Source: an uncultured Muribaculaceae bacterium
GTDB lineage: Bacteria; Bacteroidota; Bacteroidia; Bacteroidales; Muribaculaceae
Direction: 5' to 3'
Length of the DNA stretch: 34,205 nucleotides
Assembly (NCBI GenBank): GCA_910583675.1
Contig: CAJTYH010000031.1
Span: 1-34,205, forward strand
Shown here: in pieces, positions 17,635 to 25,780 of the stretch
Layout of the letters: each line of letters starts with the position of its first letter
Numbering within the stretch: position 1 is the stretch's first letter
The notes under the pieces: model-generated
What the model saw: only the letters and a program-made list of their open reading frames with translations
What the model was told of the DNA's origin: nothing
Database searches by the model: none
Made by a program: the position numbers and the translations under genes

Positions 17635-17650
17635 ACCTGCATGTGCAGGT
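17635..17650 (+). promoter_or_regulatory. Perfect inverted repeat in the receptor leader
   Basis: ACCTGCA-TG-TGCAGGT is a perfect 7-bp inverted repeat with a 2-nt centre, a few nt past the predicted transcription start. It could be an operator for a dimeric repressor or an RNA hairpin at the 5' end. There is no T run after it, so it is not a terminator. Confidence 0.4.
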
Positions 17651-17677
17651 GGTTTCCGGTACTAAACGAAATCTGTA

Positions 17678-19939
17678 TTGTCACTAAGGCCACTCCATAT
17701 AATAATGTTGCCGTTTCTGGCGATGTCTTTTTTACACACCCCACATGTGTGCGGAGAAGCCGTACCATCTGAATTCGCCGATACCGTAATGGTATTGCCA
17801 CAGATATCCGTTACCGCCATAAAGGGTGGAAAGGATATTGAACAGGCAGAATCGGCAACCCGAATAGACCGTAAGGAAATAGAACGGCTGAACATCGTCA
17901 ATATCAAACAGGTAAGCGAGATCGTGCCTAATTTCTACATGCCGCAATACGGATCAAGAATGACATCGTCGGTCTATGTGCGCGGTCTCGGCACCCGCAT
18001 TGACCAGCCTGTCGTTGGCCTGAACATTGACAACGTGCCCTTGATAAACAAGGACAATTTCGATTTTGACCTTGCTGACATTGAACGGATAGAGATACTC
18101 CGGGGCCCCCAGAACATACTGTACGGACGCAATACGATGGGGGGACTTATAAACATACACACCCTCTCGCCCTTCACGTTCGAGGGTGTCAGGGTACTTG
18201 CGGAATACGCCTCCCACAACAGCTACAAAGGATCTATAGGACTATACAAACGGCTTGATCCGCGCGTCGGCATGTCGCTGAACGCATATGCCACCGGTAC
18301 TGACGGTTTTTTCCGAAATGCCTACAACAATTCGCATGTGGGGCGCGAACGCCAATGGAGCGGCAGATGGAAAACCATCTTCCGCCCGGGCGACACATTC
18401 ATAATCGAAAACACCGCCTCCGTCTCACATTCGATACAGAACGGCTACCCTTATAAATCCGTAAACACGTCGCAGATCGCCTATAACGACACATGTTTTT
18501 ACAAACGCCTGACAGTCACTGACGGTCTTACGCTCAACGGCCAAATAGGAAACATAAGCCTGTCTGGTATAGCAAGTTTCCAGTATATCAACGACAATAT
18601 GACCCTTGATCAGGACTTTTTGCCGCTCGACTACTTCACCCTTACACAAAAGAGGCATGAATGGGCTTGCACAGCTGACTTCGTTGCCAAAGGCAGACCG
18701 GGTAAACGCTACAGTTGGCTCGCAGGTGCATTCGGATACCTCAGACGCACCCATATGGACGCGCCTGTCACATTTTTCGACTACGGGCTGACACACCTGA
18801 TAGAGGAACATGCCAACAAGATCAATCCCCAGTATCCTATACGGTGGGACGACAGGCAACTTTATCTCGGAAGCCGTTTTACGATGCCGTCGGCGGGAGG
18901 ATCATTCTATCACGAAAGCACCGCCGCTTTAGGGAGATTTACCGCTACCCTCGGACTGCGATGGGACTGGGAGCGGGCAGAGATACGATACAACAGCGAT
19001 TCCGAATCGACATATTCCATCTACAACGTCACGGAAAACGGAGAAGAGCTGTACTCCCCTTCCAACCCGGTGAATGTGCACGAATCAGGGACACTCTCAA
19101 AGACATTCGCTCAACTCCTTCCAAAACTCACTCTGAGCTACGATCTTCCATCTGAAACGGGAAACATTTTCGTATCATTCACGAAAGGATACAAGGCCGG
19201 CGGATACAACACCCAGATGTTCAGCGACGTACTGCAGCAACGTATAATGTCAAAGATCGGTATTGACCAGCGATACGACATAAACGACATAATCAGTTAT
19301 GATCCCGAGAAAACGTGGAATTATGAAATAGGCACCCATCTGACACTCGCAGACCGCAAGCTGAACATTGACGCCACACTATTCTGGATAGAATGTCGCG
19401 ACCAACAGCTCACGATGTTTCCTGAAGGGTCTATCACAGGGCGTGTAATGGCAAACGCGGGACGTTCCCGCTCACGCGGGGCAGAAATCTCGGTAGTATA
19501 CCGGATCACCGGAGACTTGACCGGACGAATGGCCTACGGCTTCACGGATGCGCGTTTCACGGATTTCAACAACGGACGCACAAGCTTCAACGGACGCCAT
19601 GTGCCATACGCCCCAATGAACACCCTTTTTGCAGGCGTGACATATACACGCGAATTCAGTTCCGGATTCATACAGCGCATAAGCGCCGACATAAACTGCC
19701 GTGGAATAGGTAAAATATACTGGGATGAAGCCAATACGCTCTCACAGCCGTTTTATGCGCTTGCAGACGCATCCCTGCGCGCATGGCACGGAGACCTATC
19801 GGCAGAAATCTGGGTCAACAATTTCACGAACACGCAATATGCAACATTCTATTTCGTTTCTATAGGGAACGCATTCCTGCAAAAAGGGAACGGAATACAA
19901 TTGGGACTGACACTCCGCTACGACCTCCCTCTCCTATAA
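17678..19939 (+). CDS. TonB-dependent outer-membrane receptor
   Basis: This 753-aa outer-membrane transporter uses TonB energy to import a scarce ligand. The N-terminus is a signal peptide whose charged part needs the TTG start at 17678; the ATG at 17705 would leave no positive residue. The plug (about 40-165) shows MTSSVYVRGLGTRIDQPVVGL in two strands and IERIEILRGPQNILYGRNTMGGLINI, the classic plug signature in sections. The 22-strand barrel fills the rest (YTREFSSGFIQRISADIN near the end, final strand GIQLGLTLRYDLPLL). There is no N-terminal carboxypeptidase-like domain and no SusD gene follows, so it is not a SusC-type glycan importer. Iron complex, cobalamin or another metal/organic ligand is possible. 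A lipoprotein gene follows after 44 nt. Confidence 0.93.
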   Translation: MSLRPLHIIMLPFLAMSFLHTPHVCGEAVPSEFADTVMVLPQISVTAIKGGKDIEQAESATRIDRKEIERLNIVNIKQVSEIVPNFYMPQYGSRMTSSVYVRGLGTRIDQPVVGLNIDNVPLINKDNFDFDLADIERIEILRGPQNILYGRNTMGGLINIHTLSPFTFEGVRVLAEYASHNSYKGSIGLYKRLDPRVGMSLNAYATGTDGFFRNAYNNSHVGRERQWSGRWKTIFRPGDTFIIENTASVSHSIQNGYPYKSVNTSQIAYNDTCFYKRLTVTDGLTLNGQIGNISLSGIASFQYINDNMTLDQDFLPLDYFTLTQKRHEWACTADFVAKGRPGKRYSWLAGAFGYLRRTHMDAPVTFFDYGLTHLIEEHANKINPQYPIRWDDRQLYLGSRFTMPSAGGSFYHESTAALGRFTATLGLRWDWERAEIRYNSDSESTYSIYNVTENGEELYSPSNPVNVHESGTLSKTFAQLLPKLTLSYDLPSETGNIFVSFTKGYKAGGYNTQMFSDVLQQRIMSKIGIDQRYDINDIISYDPEKTWNYEIGTHLTLADRKLNIDATLFWIECRDQQLTMFPEGSITGRVMANAGRSRSRGAEISVVYRITGDLTGRMAYGFTDARFTDFNNGRTSFNGRHVPYAPMNTLFAGVTYTREFSSGFIQRISADINCRGIGKIYWDEANTLSQPFYALADASLRAWHGDLSAEIWVNNFTNTQYATFYFVSIGNAFLQKGNGIQLGLTLRYDLPLL

Positions 19940-19983
19940 ACCAAACGCCAATTTATTTAGATAATCAATAACTCCTGACATTT

Positions 19984-20946
19984 ATGAAAATAAAACTGCT
20001 TTCAGCCATGTGCGGCCTTCTTGCATTGGCATCCTTCTCCTCCTGTTCGCAAACCGAGATCACCAACGAAAACCTGAAACCGATATACTATCTTAACCTC
20101 TCCTCATCAGACAACTTTGTCGCAGTACAAACCAAGGGTGAATCAAACTGGAAGTATTATCCCGGAATAGACTATACGCTCATCTTCGATGAAAACGACA
20201 ATACGTGCACGGCACAATTCGTAAACCTCCAGTTTAACGACAACGAGAAAGACAGAACCACCATGACTTTCGGATATATCCCACGCACTTCGTTCACTGA
20301 CCCTATGGTGAAAGGCGTGAACGTAACCACCCCATTTCAACTAAGTTCCGGATCAACTGCCACATACACTATCAGCGACCTGAAAATAACCTGCCTTCTT
20401 GATGAAAAACGCACATTCGGAACCACCGAAGATGCCAACGGAAAGGTAACGCCGAAGACAGTAGGGCCGCAAAACGCAATCTCATTCACCATAGACGACA
20501 AGTACCTTGTGCGCATAATCCAGAAAAAGAACTATTTCTACGGATCCACCTTCTCGGTATGTACTGATGGAGACCTCGGCCAGTTCATAACAAGAGATGC
20601 CAAATATTGCGTAACCCTTGACTACAGGTCACAGCAAGCCCTTATGACCATCGAAAACGCCCAGTTCGTAAGCAGTATGCCCACCGGTATCACAATGACG
20701 TTCCCCGGCATAGACTTCGCCATGAGCGACAATGGTTTCACCTTGAATTGCACGCAGCTGATACCACAGGCTAACAACCGCCCCTTCCAGGCATATGAGG
20801 TGACCGACCTCACCGGTACCGTTGTCACCGCCCAGACATTCGATCTGAAATTCACATGCCCTCACGTACCCATCCCCATGACGAGCACCGATACATACTC
20901 CTTCGATGTGACTGTGGATGCCAACTACTCTCTCACAGCACGATAA
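19984..20946 (+). CDS. Unrecognised lipoprotein following the TonB receptor
   Basis: I do not recognise this 320-aa protein. The N-terminus is a lipoprotein signal with lipobox FSSC and lipidated Cys21. The mature part is beta-rich and hydrophilic, with many Thr, Asn and Asp, for example YYLNLSSSDNFVAVQTKG, YTLIFDENDNTCTAQFVNL, AISFTIDDKYLVRIIQ and DTYSFDVTVDANYSLT. This suggests one or two beta-sandwich or barrel-like domains. There is no catalytic signature. It sits 44 nt behind the receptor on the same strand and is followed by a hairpin, so it likely forms a two-gene unit. A surface-exposed ligand-capture partner of the receptor is the simplest inference, unproven. Confidence 0.75.
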   Translation: MKIKLLSAMCGLLALASFSSCSQTEITNENLKPIYYLNLSSSDNFVAVQTKGESNWKYYPGIDYTLIFDENDNTCTAQFVNLQFNDNEKDRTTMTFGYIPRTSFTDPMVKGVNVTTPFQLSSGSTATYTISDLKITCLLDEKRTFGTTEDANGKVTPKTVGPQNAISFTIDDKYLVRIIQKKNYFYGSTFSVCTDGDLGQFITRDAKYCVTLDYRSQQALMTIENAQFVSSMPTGITMTFPGIDFAMSDNGFTLNCTQLIPQANNRPFQAYEVTDLTGTVVTAQTFDLKFTCPHVPIPMTSTDTYSFDVTVDANYSLTAR

Positions 20947-20978
20947 AACCCACCATCATATTGTAAATAAACATCCAT

Positions 20979-21011
20979 GCAGCGCCGGAATCCACAAAGT
21001 TCCGGCGTTGC
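20979..21011 (+). terminator. Hairpin after the receptor-lipoprotein unit
   Basis: A 12-bp stem (20979-20990 with 21000-21011, one G-T pair) encloses a 9-nt loop. Only TTATAAAAC follows, so the U tract is weak. It lies 32 nt after the lipoprotein stop and 25 nt before the next start. Confidence 0.5.
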
Positions 21012-21036
21012 TTATAAAACAAACACCTAAAAAGCC

Positions 21037-21924
21037 GTGTGGATCATTTTAGCCCTGTTGTCAGCCCTATGCCTCGGATTCTATGACATTTTCAAGAAAA
21101 TCTCCGTAAAAGGCAACAATGTGACAATCGTGTTGATGCTCAACACATTGTTTCAGACCATGCTTATGTCTCCCGTGCTCATCGGCGGAATCCTGCATGG
21201 CAACTTCGGATTGAACAACACTCCCGAAGGGCATCTGCTCATTCTGATAAAGGCATTGATCGTACTCTCTTCATGGCTATTGGGATACTTTGCCATCAAG
21301 CACCTACCGCTGACCATCCAGGGGCCTATAAACGCGAGCCGCCCCGTAATGGTGCTCGTAGGCGCCCTGTTGATATTCGGCGAACGCCTGAACCTTTTAC
21401 AATGGACAGGCATACTCATAGGCTTTGCTTCGCTTTATTTCATCTCACGCATCGGAAGCCGCGAAGGTTTCTCGCTAAAACACTCCCGTTGGCTCTGGAT
21501 GGCCATAGGTGCCACCATATTCGGTGCCATAAGCGCCCTCTATGACAAATACCTCCTCCAATTCTACCTCCCCCTTGAAGTACAAGCCTGGTATTCCCTC
21601 TACCAGTGTGTAATAATGACGGCGACGCTGCTGTTGCTGCGTCGCCGGTCCTCTTCCATATCCCCGGATGGTGGAAAATTCCACTGGACATGGGCAATAC
21701 CCCTCATTTCCGTTTTTCTTACCGTGGCAGACCTGGCTTATTTCTTCGCGCTGTCAGTGGACGGTGCCATGATCTCCATCGTATCGATGGTGCGCCGCGG
21801 AAGCGTAATAGTGCCATTCCTCTACGGTGTATTCATCCTTCACGAACGAAATGTACGTGCCAAGGCCGTAGACCTCGCATTGCTCTTCGTTTCGCTTTTG
21901 CTTCTTGTCATAGGCTCCCGTTAG
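21037..21924 (+). CDS. DMT superfamily (EamA) membrane transporter
   Basis: This 295-aa inner-membrane protein has about ten hydrophobic helices in two EamA halves (about 1-135 and 150-295), as in drug/metabolite exporters. The first half shows WLLGYFAIKHLPLTIQGPI and SRPVMVLVGALLIFGERLN. The second shows AISALYDKYLLQFYL and FFALSVDGAMISIVSMVRRGS, equivalent repeats. The start is a GTG at 21037, which places MWIILALLSALCLGFYDIF as helix one. Substrate cannot be told from sequence. It stands after a hairpin that separates it from the receptor-lipoprotein pair and ends convergent with the DUF4293 gene. Whether it belongs functionally to the receptor unit is open. Confidence 0.9.
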   Translation: MWIILALLSALCLGFYDIFKKISVKGNNVTIVLMLNTLFQTMLMSPVLIGGILHGNFGLNNTPEGHLLILIKALIVLSSWLLGYFAIKHLPLTIQGPINASRPVMVLVGALLIFGERLNLLQWTGILIGFASLYFISRIGSREGFSLKHSRWLWMAIGATIFGAISALYDKYLLQFYLPLEVQAWYSLYQCVIMTATLLLLRRRSSSISPDGGKFHWTWAIPLISVFLTVADLAYFFALSVDGAMISIVSMVRRGSVIVPFLYGVFILHERNVRAKAVDLALLFVSLLLLVIGSR

Positions 21925-22070
21925 TTGACACATTGCCGTTTTTGTATCCCGATGGCGAGGGTGTTGTCATAATGGTTCAGATGGTAGGAGCTTGAAGGTG
22001 AGGTTGACGGGAGTTGACTTAGGTCAATGACCGAAACCGAATCCTTTAAGCGACGACCCAGATGAGCCAT
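21921..22070 (-). CDS. Possible small ORF (49 codons) between DUF4293 and EamA genes
   Basis: An ATG at 22070 opens a 49-codon frame that ends in TAA overlapping the EamA stop by 4 nt. It begins 16 nt after the DUF4293 stop on the same strand. The peptide starts MAHLGRRLKDSVSVIDLS, has a Ser/Pro/Thr stretch (LPSTSPSSSYHL) and ends TLAIGIQKRQCVN. It has no signal peptide or membrane helix and no family I recognise. It may be a real small protein, the tail of a decayed gene, or a chance open frame in a convergent spacer. Confidence 0.22.
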   Translation of the reverse strand: MAHLGRRLKDSVSVIDLSQLPSTSPSSSYHLNHYDNTLAIGIQKRQCVN

Positions 22071-22086
22071 TAGGACACGCCCTCAT

Positions 22087-22518
22087 TTAACGGAGACGGT
22101 CTGCCGCCTTAAGTAACCGCTCGTCATGGCTTATGCCGCGATAAGCCAGCAAAGCGAACACAAGCGCCCCAAGCAACAGGAAGATGCTTCCCAACCATTC
22201 AATACCACCAAAAGCATCGTTCCAGCTATAAAGCAGAAGCACCTCTGTGACCATCACCACCACGATAAGCAGCATGGACACCAACGTAAGGGTCTTCTGC
22301 CGCCTGGTGTTCCTGTAGAGGAAAATGGAAAGAAACAGCAGAAGTGCCACGACGATGTTCACGACCATGAATACCGGCACGTCAACCGGTCGCATGAACG
22401 TTACAGAATTCGGATCGTTTATCTCACCCGGCACACAAGCCATCGGGATGCAGCAGAATACAGCCACTAAAATCGTGGCTACGAGCAGCCACACCGTTTG
22501 CCATCTTTGAATTACCAT
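22087..22518 (-). CDS. DUF4293 family four-helix membrane protein
   Basis: A 143-aa inner-membrane protein with four hydrophobic helices (about residues 8-26, 48-68, 75-97 and 104-124). The N-terminus VIQRWQTVWLLVATILV is the characteristic start of the Bacteroidetes DUF4293 family, and a short loop with PVDVPVFMVVN precedes helix two. The C-terminus is a charged cytoplasmic tail (RGISHDERLLKAADRLR). No function is known for the family. It follows a palindromic element that separates it from the TPR gene, so it may have its own promoter, though I see no clear -7 box. Confidence 0.85.
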   Translation of the reverse strand: MVIQRWQTVWLLVATILVAVFCCIPMACVPGEINDPNSVTFMRPVDVPVFMVVNIVVALLLFLSIFLYRNTRRQKTLTLVSMLLIVVVMVTEVLLLYSWNDAFGGIEWLGSIFLLLGALVFALLAYRGISHDERLLKAADRLR

Positions 22519-22547
22519 ATTTCTATCAGTTTTCTATTGTTTGTTTT

Positions 22548-22733
22548 TAAGTAAGTCGTCAAAATTATTTTATATCATCGGAGAGAGATTTTTCGAGGGA
22601 TTTTAGTCCGAAGATGAAGGAGTGTAGCGGGCTACACGACTGAGGATTAGGACTAAAAGCACCGAAAAAGCGCCGCCGATGATATAAAGTGCTTAAATTC
22701 ATATATAACGTAATAATTTTGATGACTTACTTA
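22548..22733. repeat. 186-bp MITE-like palindromic element with 22-bp terminal inverted repeats
   Basis: Terminal repeats 22548-22569 and 22712-22733 match at 21 of 22 positions in inverted orientation. Inside them a perfect 13-bp pair (22569-22581 with 22676-22688), a 9-bp pair (22601-22609 with 22650-22658), a 7-bp pair (22589-22595 with 22663-22669) and a central hairpin GTGTAGC-GG-GCTACAC (22622-22637) are nested. The right half has about 23 extra nt (22689-22711). Each end is a TA, so a TA-target duplication of the IS630/Tc1-mariner type is possible. It encodes nothing and fits a non-autonomous transposable element; a structured RNA or bidirectional terminator is the alternative. Confidence 0.7.
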
Positions 22734-24977
22734 TAATTTATCCTCATAAAGGATCGCATCCGTGAGCAACGGCACAAGATCGGCATCTACCCCTATGCGT
22801 CTCAGATACTTGGCATCTTCGCGCATGTCGGAAATGAAGCCATCTACAGCAGCCTTGCGTGCCGTACCCGTGGGATTTTCCCCGCCGGTGCGTGCCGAGA
22901 TGTTGAGGGAGTAAAAGTTCATGGCCTCGGAGAAATTGCCTTCCGCAAGTTTGAGATGTCCCATATTCAAGTAATCCTCCGCTGTAGGAACTGTATCGGC
23001 AAGGACTTTTTCATAATACTTGGCAGCCTGGGTAAGATCCCCGACCATGAGCAGGCACCACGCCAACGGACGCAATGCCTTTGCGGATCCGTGGTCAAGG
23101 TATTCACCCTTATAATAGGCAGCAACAGCCTCGTCGTATCGCTCAAGCTCCACGAGACAGCGCCCTATGTTGAGAGCCGTAGCGGCATTGTCCGGCTTCC
23201 GGGACTCAAGGATGCGTAGACGGTCAAGCGCCTCTGCCGGACGGTGAAGCGCCATGTAGCAACGCGCCAGGCGACGCAAAGTCCAATCGCTCCCACCGTC
23301 AAGCATCTCTGCCCGTTCATAGTCTGCGAGCGCCCCCTCATAATCGCCGAGTTTCTGACGCGCATGCCCCATCTTCTGATATATGTCTGCCCCCGGAGCC
23401 TTCAATTCCGCTACAAGGGCGAAAGAGCTGAGAGCCTGCCTGTAGTATCCGTGAGAGAAATAGAATTCCGCTATCAGAGACAATGCGTCGGGATCACGAA
23501 GATCGTCCACGAATGCCACAGACGCACTAAGATTCACCCCCGCAGCAAACGGGTTTGGAATCTCCCCCTTACGGCGGAAAAGACGGAAAAACCTGAAAAG
23601 GTTCTGTATCTGCTTGTTCAATATGCTCCGCTTGTCACCCTCCGGCAACGACAACGACGCGGCACGCAATTCCGCCAATTGCGCATCGTGCGTCTTGAAT
23701 TGCTGAAGCATCATCTGCCTCTGTGCTGCCGGCACATGCTCAAGGGAGAACATGAAGGAATATTTGTCACTGTCGCAAAGGAAACCTGCTGCCGACATCA
23801 CATCGGCCACAGTTGAAAGGCCTGTATCAGCCCCGCTACCGGTGAAAGCTGAATAGTCGGTATGGAACGGAAGGAACCAGTTGGCCACGTCGTTGAAGAA
23901 CGGAAACGTCTTGAGATGCGAGAAGGTGCCCATCATCACGTCTCCCCCCTCCTCCTGTATCTCGCTCATCTCCTTCAGCTTGTCTGCAAGCCCGGACTCG
24001 GTAAGGATCTCCTGCCATGCCGGATTTTCCTCCATATCCGCCGGATCCAGATCCTCTATGTTGAGTTTCAATTTCTTGTCTATCTCCGGCTTGAGCTTCA
24101 TCATGCCGGGCACCACCTCGTCACGTATCTTAGCCGTGATTCTATCCGTATCCACGGTCTTGACAAGCTCCATATTGACCATCCGGAGGTCTTTCCCCCA
24201 ATCGGCCGTATCGCGCACAGCCTGGAACTTAAGAGAGGCCGCACGGCTCAGTTTTCTCTCCGAGAACGCATCCAGCAACAGACACACGCCGATAAGCCCT
24301 ACCCCCCACAGCCGTCGGTCTGACATACGATACATGTCCAGAAGCAAGCCGACCCTGCGGCTGTCGTGATACTGAAGACCACCGAGCACCAATCCCCAGC
24401 CGAACAGCTCCTTGGCATACAGAGGCACACGTTCGTCTGCCAAGGCGATATGCAATGCTTCCTCATCGGCCGAGGACAAAGGATGCGTCACCCATATACG
24501 ATTGAATATGCGCCTTTCCAAAGCTTCACGCTCAACTGCCGAACGGTGCCCCTCGGCTGTATGCTTTCCTGTGCTAATGACTGTGAAAATAGAGCCGTCG
24601 GATATTGCCTTTACGTAATCGTCCAGCAACGACGCTATGCTGTCGGAACTCTGCGAGCGCTCGTAGCGCAACGTATTGTAGTACAATGTCGGTTCCGCGG
24701 GTTGCAGGTTCTCACGCTCAAGCCTGTCAACCAACCCAAGGATCGTATCACCCAAAGTGGCCACCATGTCATTGCGGCCTGGATCTTCCGCACCTTTGGT
24801 TGCATATGAGAGCATCATACGGTAATTGTCCTCAGCGGCGGCAAGTTCGCGTGACAGTTCCCAGTTCATCATCCCGTCGGCAAGCGAACGGGCATAACCG
24901 AAGGCATCCCTCAGACGATGCCCGGCAACATATTCATATATCTTTCTTTTTGTATCTGCAAAGATTTTCTTATCCAT
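22731..24977 (-). CDS. Large TPR-repeat protein with unassigned N-terminal region
   Basis: A 748-aa, soluble-looking protein with no signal peptide or membrane helix. Residues 1-500 are helical and not assigned to a family by me; they contain an acidic stretch (KKLKLNIEDLDPADMEENP) and FPFFNDVANWFLPFH. Residues about 515-690 are tandem TPR units: DIYQKMGHARQKLGDYEGAL, WTLRRLARCYMALHRPAEAL, AALNIGRCLVELERYDEAV, PLAWCLLMVGDLTQAAKYY and DYLNMGHLKLAEGNFSEAM, each beginning a helix pair. TPRs usually mediate protein-protein contacts. The stop codon TAA (22733-22731) lies inside the right terminal repeat of the palindromic element. It looks like a lone gene; role unknown. Confidence 0.85.
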   Translation of the reverse strand: MDKKIFADTKRKIYEYVAGHRLRDAFGYARSLADGMMNWELSRELAAAEDNYRMMLSYATKGAEDPGRNDMVATLGDTILGLVDRLERENLQPAEPTLYYNTLRYERSQSSDSIASLLDDYVKAISDGSIFTVISTGKHTAEGHRSAVEREALERRIFNRIWVTHPLSSADEEALHIALADERVPLYAKELFGWGLVLGGLQYHDSRRVGLLLDMYRMSDRRLWGVGLIGVCLLLDAFSERKLSRAASLKFQAVRDTADWGKDLRMVNMELVKTVDTDRITAKIRDEVVPGMMKLKPEIDKKLKLNIEDLDPADMEENPAWQEILTESGLADKLKEMSEIQEEGGDVMMGTFSHLKTFPFFNDVANWFLPFHTDYSAFTGSGADTGLSTVADVMSAAGFLCDSDKYSFMFSLEHVPAAQRQMMLQQFKTHDAQLAELRAASLSLPEGDKRSILNKQIQNLFRFFRLFRRKGEIPNPFAAGVNLSASVAFVDDLRDPDALSLIAEFYFSHGYYRQALSSFALVAELKAPGADIYQKMGHARQKLGDYEGALADYERAEMLDGGSDWTLRRLARCYMALHRPAEALDRLRILESRKPDNAATALNIGRCLVELERYDEAVAAYYKGEYLDHGSAKALRPLAWCLLMVGDLTQAAKYYEKVLADTVPTAEDYLNMGHLKLAEGNFSEAMNFYSLNISARTGGENPTGTARKAAVDGFISDMREDAKYLRRIGVDADLVPLLTDAILYEDKL

Positions 24978-25007
24978 AAATTTTCATCAAGAGGAAATCT
25001 TAACTTA

Positions 25008-25033
25008 TAACAATGCTAAGTGCCTCATTGTTA
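25008..25033. repeat. 8-bp inverted repeat upstream of the TPR gene
   Basis: TAACAATG (25008-25015) and CATTGTTA (25026-25033) form perfect arms around a 10-nt centre, 31 nt before the TPR start and 55 nt after the ABC ATPase stop. There is no T run, so an operator is as likely as a terminator. Another palindrome, TGACGTCA, occurs near 25060. Confidence 0.4.
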
Positions 25034-25087
25034 CCACAGCAAAAATCTTGCCAAAACAGATGACGTCATAGTAGTTTGCCTAAAACC

Positions 25088-25780
25088 TCATCTGCATTCC
25101 GACGGGACGTAATGATGCTTGGCAGTGCATTCATGCAACGTGCGGTCCACGATCAGATGGCGCGTCGCCATAGTGGAAATCACGCTCATCTCATGACTGA
25201 CCAGAAGGATGGTCGCACGCCGTGACACCTCCGCAAGAATGTCATAGATGCGCCTTTCAAAATTCTTGTCAATGTAGCTCAAAGGTTCATCCAACACAAG
25301 CACAGCGGGATCCGAGACAAGGGCACGCCCCAGAAGGGTACGTTGCAACTGACCGCCGGACAGTTCGCCGATCGGAGAATCTGAGTGCTCTTCCAGCTCC
25401 ACAAGACGCAGGATTCGGCTTACCACCTCAGACGCTTCCTCTCTTCCAATGTCACGCATACCGAGCAAACCTGACAAAACCGTCTCACGCACTGTGATCG
25501 GGAAACGGGAATCTATCATGTTCTTCTGCGGGAGGTAGCCTATATGCAGCCTTTGCACAGGAGCACCATCCCGATTGAAATACCCCACAGTTCCCGAAGT
25601 CGGCTTGATCAATTTCAATATCACCTTCAACAGAGTGGACTTACCGCCCCCGTTAGGCCCCGTGATGGCAAGGAAATCCCCGCAACGCACATCCAGGTCG
25701 ATATCACGCAATACCTCCCGGTGATCCCACCTCATTGACACTCCGTGCAACCTTATTATGGTCTCATCCATGGCATTCAT
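25088..25780 (-). CDS. Metal ABC transporter ATP-binding protein (ZnuC/MntB type)
   Basis: The 230-aa ATPase subunit of a cluster-9-type metal importer. It shows Walker A GPNGGGKST (41-49), Q-loop YLPQKN, signature LSGGQ (140-144), Walker B LVLDEP (161-166), D-loop and switch His196. The tail has several His and Cys (HECTAKHHYVPSEC). ATG 25780 is chosen because it overlaps the stop of the binding-protein gene as TAATG, implying coupled translation; the frame runs on to 25831 within that gene. FPITVRETVLSGLLGM is typical of ZnuC-like proteins. No permease gene lies next to it: the next gene is the TPR gene. The ATPase would have to use a permease encoded elsewhere. Confidence 0.92.
   Translation of the reverse strand: MNAMDETIIRLHGVSMRWDHREVLRDIDLDVRCGDFLAITGPNGGGKSTLLKVILKLIKPTSGTVGYFNRDGAPVQRLHIGYLPQKNMIDSRFPITVRETVLSGLLGMRDIGREEASEVVSRILRLVELEEHSDSPIGELSGGQLQRTLLGRALVSDPAVLVLDEPLSYIDKNFERRIYDILAEVSRRATILLVSHEMSVISTMATRHLIVDRTLHECTAKHHYVPSECR

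Noticed and set aside
17446..17677. Cobalamin or other riboswitch before the TonB receptor
   Set aside because: Only a short hairpin is present; the leader is too short and lacks a recognisable aptamer core.
23244..24809. Several plus-strand frames opposite the TPR gene
   Set aside because: High Arg/Cys/His content typical of antisense frames; no coherent domain.
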